This document shows, one piece after another, positions 1-8,992 of a stretch of DNA of 64,000 nt. The first letter of the stretch is position 1. Each line of letters opens with the position of its first letter. The translations under genes were made by a program, and so were the position numbers. Below the pieces are notes generated by a model that saw nothing but the letters and a program-made list of their open reading frames with translations, did no database searches and was not told the origin of the DNA. Source of the DNA: CAZKAP01 sp964550895 (GTDB taxonomy: Bacteria; Bacteroidota; Bacteroidia; Flavobacteriales; Flavobacteriaceae); the NCBI GenBank assembly GCA_964550895.1, contig CAZKAP010000015.1, forward strand, positions 1-64,000. Direction: 5' to 3'.

Positions 1-2676
1 CAGTACCGAGAAGGAAGGGATGCGTCCTGTGGCGAAGCTGGCTTCCCAAAGGTATTCGTCGCTCCAGCGGTAGTTCACCTGGAAACCGACATTCTTCACG
101 ATCTCCTCATTACCCAGGGATACCTTAACACGGTGTTCAGGGGTGTTGAAATTCGTTTGGAAATCTGGGAATCTAGCCCGGTCGAAATCCAACTCATTGA
201 ATGTATAATTTACTCCGAAATCGAAATTACCCGGCAGGGCCACGTCTACGCCGACCACGGCTCCGTAGGACTTAATCTCCTCGCCGAAGTTGGTGTAGGT
301 CTGGTATCCCTGGAAGTCTCCGTTACCCAAAGCCGCTACGGCCAGCGGGGTCTGCGTACCGGGAATGGTCTGGGTCAGATTTACGTCCCCGTACAACGGA
401 ACCACTACATCTTCCAGAACAACGAAGCTGTTGTAGATGTTGTAGTAGGCGCTCGCATCTATGGTGAAGGCCCCTAGCTGAGCCCTGTATCCTCCTTCGA
501 AAGTAGTAATTTCCTCGGGCTGGATCAGGTCGGGATTGGCGACTTCCAACAGGGCGGGATTGATATTCCCCTGGGCCGCCTGAGCCGCGAATGCCTGAGC
601 CGAAGCTGCCGTAAAGGAGTTCTCATAGGCCGCACGACCCCGGATTTCCACGCTGGTAGCCCCACCGTTAAGCAGGGAACCCGTACCCGTTGGATTGAGA
701 CCAAAATTACGGATGTCCCTGTCGAGGTTATCCGGAGCGGACCCCACCAGAATTCCAGCCCCCACATCCAGGCCGATAAACAAGTCCTGAGTGGTCGGAT
801 TACGGAATCCCTGCTGAGCAGAGATTCGAAGGTTGTGGTTGCGTTTCTCCCCAAGGGTCACACCCAGGGCAGCCCTTGGTGAAAGAAACCCATCGAAGAA
901 CTGATTCTTATCGTAACGAACGGAGGCCGTTAGCTTCACCCGGTCATCTGCAAACTTCTTCTGGCCCTGAACATAGGCTCCGTATTCATTATACGTAATG
1001 GGGCCGTCGAGGTCGGTAAATATGGTCCCCTGAGAATTCAATTCGTACTCCCGGAATGATCCGCCAACTTGTATATCGGCCCAATCATCAATCAGGTGGG
1101 CCAGGTTGTAATTACCATTGACATGACGGAACTTGGTATTATCGATAAAACGGGCGCCAGTGAGCAGATTTCCATCCTGAATCACCTGGTCAAAGGCACG
1201 CTGGAACTCGGGCGTTCCGGGTATAAGGCGTCCCTGGTCGGCGGCCGCACGAGCGGCGGCATGAGCCTGTTCATCCGAGGCCAGGACTCCGGATCCGACT
1301 CCCAGGCGGGCGCCGATATAGGTCTCGGCATACTGAGTAAACCAATCGGTGTCCCCTTTCCACTGTCGATTGGTATTGATGGCGGCGAAACGGGTGTCGT
1401 AGGAATCGCCGGAATCCTCGGACACGATATATCCGCGGATAAAGAAGTTGTCGTTGCGGATCTCGAGCTTGTGCTGCTGAAGGGTAAAGCCTGTCACCGA
1501 GTAGCGGTTCGCACCCTGGTAGATGGTCGTTCCGCTTCCGATTCGGCTGTTCCAGATCACTTCCAGGTCGTCTTCGAACGGGCGAATGTGGACGGCGAAG
1601 TCCGACTTCAGGCTCTGGGCCCCGTAATCGGCCAGTTCCTGCTCGGTATAACCGGTGCGGGAAACTACTGCGGAACCCAGGGTTCCACTGGGAAGGCCTG
1701 CCAGTTGATCAAAGTTGAGCAAAGTCGCCACCTCGTCCCCGTATATGTTCAGACCATCATAAGCCGGGTTGCTGCGGTCCGCTCCGGGATTATTCACGTC
1801 TATGAAGTTATTGGCATGCCAGTCTTCACCCTTCAAGACCGAAATGTTCGCCTTGGCAGCCAGCCAGGGGGTGAACTTATAGGCAGCACGAACACCGAAG
1901 TCCCAATAGTCATTTACTCCGGCGGCTTCCTGCTCGGTGATACCGCGCTTGTAGTAGGCGCTGATACCGGGAGTCTCAAAAGGGTTCTTGCTTTGCATAA
2001 ACAGTATACCGTTAAAGGCACCCGCACCATAAAGAGCGGACGAGGCCCCGGGAAGGATCTCTATACTTTGCAGGTCCAGAGGGGAAACCCCAACCAGGTT
2101 ACCCAGTACGAAGTTCAGACCGGGGGCGGAGTTGTCCATACCATCCACCAGCTGCATGAAGCGCACGTTGGCGAAGGTGGCAAAACCCCGGGTGTTGATC
2201 GATTGGAATGTCAGGGAATTGGTGTTGATGTCTACCCCTTTCAGATTCTGCAGTCCGTCGTAGAAGGTGGCCGCAGAGGTGTTTTGTATGTCCTTAATCC
2301 CGAATCGCTCCACGGATACCGGAGATTCAAATATACGTTCCGGCGTGCGGGAAGCCGAAATGACGATTTCGTCCAGTTGCGTACTCGCCGCTTCCATAAC
2401 AATATCCGACTGCCTGCCGGCGGAAGTAATGGTAACCTGAACCTCCTTATACCCGATACTGGTAACAATCAGGTCGAAAGGCAGATCTGCACTGGTGTTC
2501 AAGGCGTAATTTCCATCGAAATCGGCTACCGCTCCTTCGGCCAGTCCAGCCACGGCCAGATTGGCTCCCGGAACGGGTTGTCCGTCCTGGTCGACCACCT
2601 TACCCTGGATCTGGGTCTGCGCAAAAAGGCCCATGGTCGCGAACAGGGCCAGCATGCTGAATATGAGTTTTCTCAT
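1..2676 (-). CDS. TonB-dependent receptor with carboxypeptidase-like domain (partial, C-terminus outside window)
   Basis: Outer-membrane receptor that should take up a ligand with energy from TonB/ExbBD. The start is the ATG at 2676, followed by a signal peptide (MRKLIFSMLALFATMGLFAQ). Residues 20-100 form a CarboxypepD_reg-like domain (QIQGKVVDQDGQPVPGANL), then a plug domain (DEIVISASRTPERIFESPVS, later VSPLDLQSIEILPGASSALYG) and a long beta-barrel rich in aromatic, glycine and asparagine residues. The frame stays open for 892 codons to the window edge, so only the last strands are missing. It is monocistronic as far as visible, with a 261-bp AT-rich gap separating it from glmS upstream. 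No SusD partner is visible, and the substrate cannot be read from the sequence. Confidence 0.93.
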   Translation of the reverse strand, partial: MRKLIFSMLALFATMGLFAQTQIQGKVVDQDGQPVPGANLAVAGLAEGAVADFDGNYALNTSADLPFDLIVTSIGYKEVQVTITSAGRQSDIVMEAASTQLDEIVISASRTPERIFESPVSVERFGIKDIQNTSAATFYDGLQNLKGVDINTNSLTFQSINTRGFATFANVRFMQLVDGMDNSAPGLNFVLGNLVGVSPLDLQSIEILPGASSALYGAGAFNGILFMQSKNPFETPGISAYYKRGITEQEAAGVNDYWDFGVRAAYKFTPWLAAKANISVLKGEDWHANNFIDVNNPGADRSNPAYDGLNIYGDEVATLLNFDQLAGLPSGTLGSAVVSRTGYTEQELADYGAQSLKSDFAVHIRPFEDDLEVIWNSRIGSGTTIYQGANRYSVTGFTLQQHKLEIRNDNFFIRGYIVSEDSGDSYDTRFAAINTNRQWKGDTDWFTQYAETYIGARLGVGSGVLASDEQAHAAARAAADQGRLIPGTPEFQRAFDQVIQDGNLLTGARFIDNTKFRHVNGNYNLAHLIDDWADIQVGGSFREYELNSQGTIFTDLDGPITYNEYGAYVQGQKKFADDRVKLTASVRYDKNQFFDGFLSPRAALGVTLGEKRNHNLRISAQQGFRNPTTQDLFIGLDVGAGILVGSAPDNLDRDIRNFGLNPTGTGSLLNGGATSVEIRGRAAYENSFTAASAQAFAAQAAQGNINPALLEVANPDLIQPEEITTFEGGYRAQLGAFTIDASAYYNIYNSFVVLEDVVVPLYGDVNLTQTIPGTQTPLAVAALGNGDFQGYQTYTNFGEEIKSYGAVVGVDVALPGNFDFGVNYTFNELDFDRARFPDFQTNFNTPEHRVKVSLGNEEIVKNVGFQVNYRWSDEYLWEASFATGRIPSFSVL

Positions 2677-2937
2677 TGTTGAATTAGTTTAAGTTAGCCT
2701 GACGGGCAATATACTTTAAATCTCTTTTTTTACACAAAAAATTTAATGATTTAATAAAATACATCGTGCTATTGCCAGAATTTATTAAGAAAACGTCGTG
2801 GTTTCGGTTTTCGTACCCTGCATTTCCCAACGGCAAGGCCACAAACCACAACTATTAAATCCCTGATAAAAAATCACTTGACCTAGAAAACTGGCTCAGG
2901 ACGGCCAAAGCCTCCATGTGCAACGCATGTCCGGACT

Positions 2938-4785
2938 CTATTCCACCGTGACCGACTTGGCCAGGTTCCTGGGCTGATCCACATTGCAGCCCCGCATCAG
3001 GGCGATGTGGTAGGACAGCAACTGAAGAGGTATGGTCGTCAGCAGGGGGGTCAGGCATTCGGAGGCCTCGGGAATCTCAATGACGTGATCCGCCAGGTCG
3101 CGAACGGTTACATCGCCTTCGGTGACGATGGCAATGATTTTGCCCTTACGGGATTTGATTTCCTGTATGTTACTAACGACTTTATCGTAATGGCCCCTGC
3201 GGGTGGCGATCACCACTACGGGCATCTGCTCATCGATAAGGGCAATGGGTCCATGCTTCATCTCGGCTGCCGGGTAGCCTTCGGCGTGAATGTAACTGAT
3301 TTCCTTTAATTTAAGGGCTCCTTCCAGGGCAACTGGGAAGTTGTATCCCCTGCCCAGGTACAGGCAGTTTGCCGAGTCCTTGTAGACTTCCGCTATTTCC
3401 CGCACCAGGTCATTGGATTCCAGGGTCTTCTCGACCTTTTCGGGTATTCCTTCCAGTTCGGTAAGGATTTCATGGAAGCGGGAATCGGAAAAGACACCCT
3501 TCTCTTTGGCGAGTTTGAGCGCCATCATAAGCAGTACGGTGATCTGGGTAGTGAAGGCCTTGGTCGAGGCCACCCCGATCTCCGGTCCGGCATGGGTGTA
3601 GGCCCCCGCATGGGTCTCCCGTGCAATAGACGAGCCTACCACGTTACAAACCCCGAACACGAAGGCTCCGCGTTCCTTGGCCAGCTTAATGGCAGCCAGG
3701 GTGTCGGCGGTCTCTCCGGATTGGGAAATGGCGATGACGAGATCGTCCTCGTTGATCACCGGATTTCGGTATCGGAATTCGGAGGCGTACTCCACCTCAA
3801 CCGGTATGCGGGCCAGGTCCTCGAATATGTATTCGGCTACCAGTCCGGCATGCCAGGAGGTACCGCAGGCGACGATCAATATCCGGGGTGCGCCCAAAAA
3901 GCGCTCCGAATTCTGGTCGATACCCGACATTTTTATCAGTCCCTTGTCGGCCTGCAGGCGTCCCCTGTAGGTGTCCTGTATGGCCCTGGGCTGTTCGTAT
4001 ATCTCCTTGAGCATGAAGTGGTCGTAGCCGCCCTTCTCGATTTCCTCCAGGCTCATTTTGAGCTCGAGGATGTCGGGATAGGCGATCTCGTCATTCTCCA
4101 CCTTTCGAAGCTTAATCTCTTTGCCGGGTCGGATAATGGCCACTTCCCCGTCTTCCAGATATACTGCATTATTGGTGTACTCTATAAAGGGAGAGGCATC
4201 TGAGGCCACGAAGTATTCATCCTCACCAATGCCGATGGCCAGGGGGCTGCCCAGCTTGGCTACCACTAGTTCGTCCGGCTTGTTTTTGTCAAAAACCACG
4301 ATGGCATAGGCACCATATACCTGATTAAGAGCGATCTGAACGGCTTTACCGAGCTTAACGCCCTCCTTTTTCTTGATCTCCTCGATCAGGTTAACCAGGA
4401 CCTCGGTATCGGTTTCGGACTGGAAGGTATAGCCGCGATCGGTAAGTGCCTGCCGGATGGACCCGTAATTCTCAATGATTCCATTGTGAATCATGACCAG
4501 GTCTCCGGAATTGGAAATATGTGGATGGGCGTTGATGTCGTTAGGGGCTCCGTGGGTGGCCCACCGCGTGTGACCGATCCCGAGGGATCCGTTGATGTGT
4601 CCCTTCTCGTCGGACAATTTCCTGAGGTCCTCCACCTTTCCCCGGGTCTTGGTCAGTGCGAAGTCGCTATCCTTAAAAAGCATGATCCCGGCACTGTCGT
4701 AGCCCCGGTATTCCAGGCGCTGCAAGCCCTTGATCAATATGGGATAGGCATCCCTGTGTCCGATATATCCAACAATTCCACACAT
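2938..4785 (-). CDS. glmS: Glutamine--fructose-6-phosphate aminotransferase (isomerizing)
   Basis: Cytoplasmic enzyme that makes glucosamine-6-phosphate from fructose-6-phosphate and glutamine, the entry step to UDP-GlcNAc for peptidoglycan and LPS. The protein has 615 residues, the usual length. The N-terminus MCGIVGYIGHRDA exposes Cys2, the Ntn glutaminase nucleophile. The glutaminase half has the HTRWATHG motif, and two SIS domains follow (ACGTSWHAG, then SQSGETADTLAAI, and a second with YLGRGYNFPVALEGALKLKE). The C-terminus ends in the canonical LAKSVTVE. It lies upstream of the TonB receptor and downstream of the DUF4270 gene on the same strand, with its own candidate promoter at 4842-4849. 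No ribozyme-like leader was recognised; the leader is only about 50 nt. Confidence 0.98.
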   Translation of the reverse strand: MCGIVGYIGHRDAYPILIKGLQRLEYRGYDSAGIMLFKDSDFALTKTRGKVEDLRKLSDEKGHINGSLGIGHTRWATHGAPNDINAHPHISNSGDLVMIHNGIIENYGSIRQALTDRGYTFQSETDTEVLVNLIEEIKKKEGVKLGKAVQIALNQVYGAYAIVVFDKNKPDELVVAKLGSPLAIGIGEDEYFVASDASPFIEYTNNAVYLEDGEVAIIRPGKEIKLRKVENDEIAYPDILELKMSLEEIEKGGYDHFMLKEIYEQPRAIQDTYRGRLQADKGLIKMSGIDQNSERFLGAPRILIVACGTSWHAGLVAEYIFEDLARIPVEVEYASEFRYRNPVINEDDLVIAISQSGETADTLAAIKLAKERGAFVFGVCNVVGSSIARETHAGAYTHAGPEIGVASTKAFTTQITVLLMMALKLAKEKGVFSDSRFHEILTELEGIPEKVEKTLESNDLVREIAEVYKDSANCLYLGRGYNFPVALEGALKLKEISYIHAEGYPAAEMKHGPIALIDEQMPVVVIATRRGHYDKVVSNIQEIKSRKGKIIAIVTEGDVTVRDLADHVIEIPEASECLTPLLTTIPLQLLSYHIALMRGCNVDQPRNLAKSVTVE

Positions 4786-4817
4786 ACTGGTCCGAGTTAG
4801 TTAGTAGTTAAAAATCA

Positions 4818-4849
4818 GGGGCTTGATGCCTGATCAATCCCCAAAAATA
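4818..4849 (-). promoter_or_regulatory. glmS candidate promoter with overlapping palindrome
   Basis: On the minus strand TATTTTTG (4842-4849) matches the Bacteroidota -7 consensus TAnnTTTG exactly, 56 bp upstream of the glmS ATG. Its last base begins an inverted repeat with arms GGGGATTGAT and ATCAAGCCCC (4833-4842 and 4818-4827, one mismatch, 5-nt centre). The repeat covers the expected start of transcription, so an operator is more likely than an RNA hairpin. No convincing -33 element is visible at 19-21 bp. Confidence 0.5.
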
Positions 4850-4994
4850 TGCATAGTCCTATATACTGCCGTATGCAACCTGAAAAAATAACGAAGAATT
4901 CATGGGTCTGGTATGCGACCAAGCCTATCCGTCTGGCATAAAGGCCGTGCTTCGGGGTGCTGAGGCTGCGGAACCGTCCGGGTTCACCTCGCGA

Positions 4995-6857
4995 TTATTC
5001 CGATTCCGTATAGTACAGGATCAATTGTATGCGCTTATCGCGATTTTCCTCCTCCACGGCAGAACCGAACAACACTGTGCTGAAGGGGGTAATCGCCGCC
5101 ATGATGGGATAATCCTCGGTTACGGACGGGTCGCTGGTGAGTCCCTTATCGGTAGCGATTATACCGATATCGGCCGTCGCGGTAATCCCGATCGGATCAT
5201 TGATCGAGTCCCTGATGATAACATCATTGACGAAATCGGTAATTCGAAACTCATAGATCGCATCCGCTACTCCATCGTCTCCATCCAGCAGTCCATCGTA
5301 ATTCAGAAAGATCCCCAGTGGAGAGTTGGAGGAAGAAAGCTCCGTTATCGGATTGTATAGCGGCTGGTTGGTTCGCGTATTGTACAGGTATAATCTGGGG
5401 GGCACCTGATTAATACCGTATGTGGTGAGCGCCTGTCTATCGACGGGTACCCGAAGTCGGGCTTCATTGATAATCCAGTTATTGGATCGGATTTGCCGTA
5501 TAATGTCCTCGTCGGTTCCGTCTTCTCCAAAGAGTCGTACCTGACCGAAATTACCGGTGCTACCCTTGATGTACAGGCGACTGGCCTGCTCATTACTGCC
5601 CGTTGCCGAAAGCACCTCGGCCGAGGCAGGAGTACGTGCGTATGTATTGGTGGCATTCCCGGTGATCGAGGCCTGTGAACCGGTTAATAACCGGAGGTTG
5701 AAGGAACGCTCCTCCTGGCTGATGAAGTCATCGGTAAAATCGTCGGAGGTGCCATTGCTGTTGAAGACGTCGTACTCGTAGGTGATGCTGATGAAGGCCT
5801 GGGTCAGGTCCAGCAGCATATACAAAGGTTCGGATGATTCGAGTGAAATCTGCAGGCCCCTGAACCAGTTCAGAAAATTGGAGCGGCTCAGGAGTTCCGA
5901 ACTCCCCTCCATATCGAGTATATCGCGTTGAAACACCTCGTTGTCCAGCGGAACCCGTATGCCGGGATTAAGGGTACGGGTAGCATCGATGATCAACGAT
6001 TCATCTTCCTCCGTTTCCGGATCGTCTTCCTGAAAGAAGACGATTTGCTCATCGCTGATCGTAATGGGCCCATCGTACAGGGGAGTAGGTTCTACAAAAC
6101 CCGAAAGATCCTGATTGGAATAGTACTCCTGAGCCGTCTCGAAGTTATTGTTCGGATCCAGGTCGCGGAGGAAGTAGGTCGATTTTTCCACCCGAAACTG
6201 TGCAGTCACTTCCCGGTTCCCGTATATGCTGTCGAGCTCGAGTCGCTGAGGAAAGTTGTTCACCTGGGTATCGTCGTCCTCGTCGTCGGTGATCCCGTCC
6301 CCGTCGGTATCCGGATTGAGTGGGTTAGTCCCCAGGATGCGTTCCTCCGCGTTGGAAAGGCCGTCTCCGTCACTATCGTTCTCGGCGTTGTCGGGTTCGG
6401 CATCCAGGTCGTTGCTGACTCCGTCGTTATCGGTATCCCTGAGTGATCCGGGGGGCTGTAAAAAAGGGATATAAAGAAAAACCTCCTTAACGGTCTCGTT
6501 TTCGTTTATGGTATCCCTGGGCTCGGTGGTATCGGTCAGCTCTTCAAAGTCCTGCCTGCGCGTCCCGAAGAAGGGATTGATGTTTACCAGCTGAACCTGG
6601 GTAATGATGCGGGATTGCAGGTTACCAAAGGCCGCATCCGGGTAGCTTCCCAATTGGTATAACGGCAATTTGTTGGTCTGAACGGCCTCTAGTGACCGGT
6701 TGTACGCCGTCACCTCATAGGCCTGCTGACCTGTATTGAAGGGATCTCCTGAGATGACCCCCTGACCGAGGGTTATTTCTTCTTCTTCACAGGATATAGC
6801 TGTACCTGCCAGTATAAGGAAACCCAGCAGGATTCCGAACCATTTCTTAGCCATCAT
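4995..6857 (-). CDS. DUF4270-family lipoprotein with calcium-binding-type Asp repeats
   Basis: Predicted envelope lipoprotein of 620 residues; the function of the family is unknown. The N-terminus is a lipoprotein signal (GFLILAGTAISC, lipid cysteine 23) followed by an acidic stretch EEEE. The segment YQLGSYPDAAFG near residue 67 is typical of DUF4270. Residues 141-198 are an inserted run of Asp-rich units (DTDNDGVSND, DSDGDGLSNAEE, DTDGDGITDDEDDD) like thrombospondin type-3 or dockerin-like Ca-binding loops. The start overlaps the stop of the upstream glycogen-synthase-like gene as ATGA (6854-6857), which implies coupled translation. A second ATG directly follows the first, so the start could be one codon later. 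Order next to glmS, the synthase and panC resembles other flavobacteria, as I recall them. Confidence 0.85.
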   Translation of the reverse strand: MMAKKWFGILLGFLILAGTAISCEEEEITLGQGVISGDPFNTGQQAYEVTAYNRSLEAVQTNKLPLYQLGSYPDAAFGNLQSRIITQVQLVNINPFFGTRRQDFEELTDTTEPRDTINENETVKEVFLYIPFLQPPGSLRDTDNDGVSNDLDAEPDNAENDSDGDGLSNAEERILGTNPLNPDTDGDGITDDEDDDTQVNNFPQRLELDSIYGNREVTAQFRVEKSTYFLRDLDPNNNFETAQEYYSNQDLSGFVEPTPLYDGPITISDEQIVFFQEDDPETEEDESLIIDATRTLNPGIRVPLDNEVFQRDILDMEGSSELLSRSNFLNWFRGLQISLESSEPLYMLLDLTQAFISITYEYDVFNSNGTSDDFTDDFISQEERSFNLRLLTGSQASITGNATNTYARTPASAEVLSATGSNEQASRLYIKGSTGNFGQVRLFGEDGTDEDIIRQIRSNNWIINEARLRVPVDRQALTTYGINQVPPRLYLYNTRTNQPLYNPITELSSSNSPLGIFLNYDGLLDGDDGVADAIYEFRITDFVNDVIIRDSINDPIGITATADIGIIATDKGLTSDPSVTEDYPIMAAITPFSTVLFGSAVEEENRDKRIQLILYYTESE

Positions 6858-7669
6858 ATGCCGGTTAAAACCTCCGTCTTATAGAATTCTGAATAGGCCT
6901 CTTCCGTTTCCTGGAAGGGAACGTAGGACAGGGTGGGTTTGTCCGATTCCCCAATGTAGTCCTTCAGATCCTCCGGAACATCTTCGGCGGCTAAAATAAC
7001 GGCATCTGAGAAGTCGACTGCGACCTTTAACAGATTATTATAGTCCGGGGTTTCCAGAATGCCGGCCTTGTCCTTATCGATGCCATCGAAGAGCACCTTG
7101 TCCATCATCCCTTCGTCCAGGGTCCCTTCGAATCCCGGTCCGTATACCGAGGTGACAATCTTACTCTGTACGAAGAGCGGCTCGTTGGCATAAAATTCTT
7201 TGAGGTAGAGAGGCAGCAGGGAGGCCAGCCAGCCGTGCACGTGTATGATGTCCGGAGACCAGTTCAGTTTCTTTACCGTTTCGACCACACCCTTGGCAAA
7301 GAAGATAGCCCGCTCATCGTTGTCGGGATACAGTTGTCCCTTGGGGTCCCGGAAGGTCCCCTTACGCTTGAAATAATCTTCGTTATCGATAAAGTACACC
7401 TGAATGCGTTCCCTGGGAATCGAGGCTACTTTAATGATCAAGGGCATATCCATGTCATTGATCACCAAATTCATGCCCGAAAGGCGGATGACCTCGTGCA
7501 GTTGGTGTCTGCGTTCGTTGATGTTCCCGTACCGGGGCATAAAGATGCGGATTTGCCCTCCGTTGCTGTTGACCATACGAGGTGCCTCGTAAGACATGAG
7601 CGAAACCTGATTCTCGGGTAAATAGGGAACCAGTTCAGAGGAAACAAACAATATCCTTTTGCCATTCAT
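6854..7669 (-). CDS. Glycogen/starch synthase-like protein, N-terminal (GT5) domain only
   Basis: Protein of 271 residues resembling the N-terminal Rossmann half of ADP-glucose glycogen synthase (Glyco_transf_5). It begins MNGKRILFVSSELVPYLPE, has an NGGQIRIFMPRYG strand-loop, FIDNEDYFKRKG and DIIHVHGWLASLLPLYL, which corresponds to the HxHDW region of GlgA. A full GlgA has about 480 residues with a second nucleotide-binding half; that half is absent here, so a glucosyltransferase role is doubtful. I chose ATG 7669 because the family motif begins there; an in-frame ATG at 7723 would add 18 residues lying over the promoter. The gene is divergent from panC and coupled by ATGA overlap to the DUF4270 gene. 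Confidence 0.85.
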   Translation of the reverse strand: MNGKRILFVSSELVPYLPENQVSLMSYEAPRMVNSNGGQIRIFMPRYGNINERRHQLHEVIRLSGMNLVINDMDMPLIIKVASIPRERIQVYFIDNEDYFKRKGTFRDPKGQLYPDNDERAIFFAKGVVETVKKLNWSPDIIHVHGWLASLLPLYLKEFYANEPLFVQSKIVTSVYGPGFEGTLDEGMMDKVLFDGIDKDKAGILETPDYNNLLKVAVDFSDAVILAAEDVPEDLKDYIGESDKPTLSYVPFQETEEAYSEFYKTEVLTGI

Positions 7670-7703
7670 AAGTAAAGGTTTTACCTGAGCCGAAACATAG
7701 CGG

Positions 7704-7711
7704 CAAAAGTA
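7704..7711 (-). promoter_or_regulatory. Candidate -7 element of the synthase-like/DUF4270 transcript
   Basis: TACTTTTG on the minus strand is an exact TAnnTTTG match, 34 bp upstream of the ATG at 7669, in the divergent space with panC. No good -33 match was found. Confidence 0.5.
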
Positions 7712-7742
7712 CAAAAAATTCACGGGTTACCAGTATTTGTGC

Positions 7743-7750
7743 TATTTTTG
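7743..7750 (+). promoter_or_regulatory. Candidate -7 element of the panC operon
   Basis: TATTTTTG is an exact TAnnTTTG match, ending 19 bp before the panC ATG at 7770. Together with the minus-strand element at 7704-7711 it makes a compact back-to-back promoter pair. The -33 region is only weakly recognisable. Confidence 0.55.
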
Positions 7751-7769
7751 CGAGCCCTTAAACCTGACA

Positions 7770-8618
7770 ATGAAGGCTATCCGGTCCAAAAAAGAGCTGG
7801 AAGAATTGCTGGACGATCGGCGGGTTAGGAAGGCATCCGTTGGCATGGTTCCCACCATGGGTGCCTTGCATCTGGGACACCTTTCCCTGGTACGTCGTTC
7901 ACTCTTCGAAAACCGCGTTACCGTGGTAAGCATATTCGTTAACCCTACTCAGTTTAATGATCCCGGGGATTTCGAGTCTTACCCGGAAACCCTGGCTGCC
8001 GATCTCAGACTGCTGTCGGAACTCTCGGAGGACCTTTTGGTCTTCGCCCCCCCTCAGGAGGAATTGTATCCGGAAGGACCCCGTTCAGAGGCGTACCATT
8101 TCGATGGCCTGGAGAAATCCATGGAAGGCGTGCACAGGCCCGGTCATTTCGATGGGGTAGCTACGGTAGTCGAAAGGCTGTTTCGGGCGGTTCGGCCCGA
8201 CAGGGCCTATTTCGGAGAAAAGGACTATCAGCAACTGATGATTGTTCGTAAGATGGTGCAGCAGAAAAAATTGGGTATAGAAGTTGTAGGATGCCCCATT
8301 GAACGAGAATCCAATGGATTGGCAAGGAGTTCGAGGAATCAGCGACTAAGTGAACGGGGAAGGGATCTGGCAGGAAAGATTTACGAGCTGCTCAAAGGAG
8401 CCAAACTCAAATTCGGCAGTAAGCAACCCGGCTGGATACGCCTATGGGTGAACAGTCAGCTCAGCGGAGAGGATGAGATCGAACTCGAATACTTCGAGAT
8501 CGCCGATACGGAAACCCTTACCCCGGCGTTGAAGAAACAGAAATCATTGAAATACAGAGCGTTTATAGCTGTTAAGCTCGAGGGAGTCCGGCTAATAGAC
8601 AACATTGCTTTAAATTAA
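7770..8618 (+). CDS. panC: Pantoate--beta-alanine ligase (pantothenate synthetase)
   Basis: Cytoplasmic ATP-dependent condensation of pantoate and beta-alanine to pantothenate, on the way to CoA. The protein has 282 residues, the usual size. Visible motifs: VPTMGALHLGH near residue 27 (the HxGH nucleotide-binding signature), VSIFVNPTQF, GVHRPGHFDGVATVV, FGEKDYQQL, and SSRNQRLS for the KMSKS-like loop. Start at ATG 7770 gives the standard MKAIRSKKEL N-terminus; an in-frame ATG at 7737 is excluded because it overlaps the promoter. panD follows after 13 bp, so the substrate beta-alanine is produced by the next gene product. The YbhN-like, esterase-like and radA genes continue in the same direction. 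Confidence 0.97.
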   Translation: MKAIRSKKELEELLDDRRVRKASVGMVPTMGALHLGHLSLVRRSLFENRVTVVSIFVNPTQFNDPGDFESYPETLAADLRLLSELSEDLLVFAPPQEELYPEGPRSEAYHFDGLEKSMEGVHRPGHFDGVATVVERLFRAVRPDRAYFGEKDYQQLMIVRKMVQQKKLGIEVVGCPIERESNGLARSSRNQRLSERGRDLAGKIYELLKGAKLKFGSKQPGWIRLWVNSQLSGEDEIELEYFEIADTETLTPALKKQKSLKYRAFIAVKLEGVRLIDNIALN

Positions 8619-8631
8619 TTGCCCAGGCGAT

Positions 8632-8982
8632 ATGTTGATAAATGTAGTTAAATCCAAGTTGCACAGGGTACGCGTTACGGGCGCAGACCTCAACTACATC
8701 GGCAGCGTTACCATAGACGAGGATTTGATGGATGCCGCCAACCTGATGGACGGTGAGAAGGTGCAGATCGTGAACAACAACAACGGTGAACGACTGGAGA
8801 CCTATGTGATCCCGGGTCCGAGAAATTCCGGTGAAATTACACTTAACGGTGCGGCTGCCCGAAAGGTTGCCGTAGGCGACGTGCTCATAATTATCGCCTA
8901 TGCCTGGATGACCTACGAAGAGGCAAAGACTTTCAAGCCCAGTATGGTTTTCCCCAGGGAAGAAGACAACCGACTGGCCTAA
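8632..8982 (+). CDS. panD: Aspartate 1-decarboxylase (pyruvoyl enzyme)
   Basis: Makes beta-alanine from L-aspartate for PanC. The proenzyme has 116 residues. The self-cleavage site is visible as YIGSVTID: cleavage between Gly24 and Ser25 would produce the pyruvoyl group. Other family motifs are KLHRVRVTGADLNY with the catalytic Tyr, NNNNGERLETYVIPG, GEITLNGAAARKV and GDVLIIIAYAWM. The gene sits 13 bp after panC and is read from the same transcript. Nothing unusual in sequence or length. Confidence 0.97.
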   Translation: MLINVVKSKLHRVRVTGADLNYIGSVTIDEDLMDAANLMDGEKVQIVNNNNGERLETYVIPGPRNSGEITLNGAAARKVAVGDVLIIIAYAWMTYEEAKTFKPSMVFPREEDNRLA

Positions 8983-8992
8983 TCTTCCGGAT

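Noticed and set aside
1069..2682. Long plus-strand open frame of 537 codons opposite the first TonB receptor
   Set aside because: The minus strand translates to a complete signal peptide, plug and barrel. The plus frame has no domain or signal and is an antisense shadow favoured by codon bias.
2794..2851. Complementary segments GTCGTGGTTT and AAACCACAAC downstream of glmS
   Set aside because: They are about 40 bp apart with one mismatch and no T-run, too weak to call a terminator or repeat.
4786..4994. Possible glmS ribozyme or riboswitch in the glmS leader
   Set aside because: The space is short, belongs to a phylum where it is not expected, and the only structure is the palindrome on the promoter.
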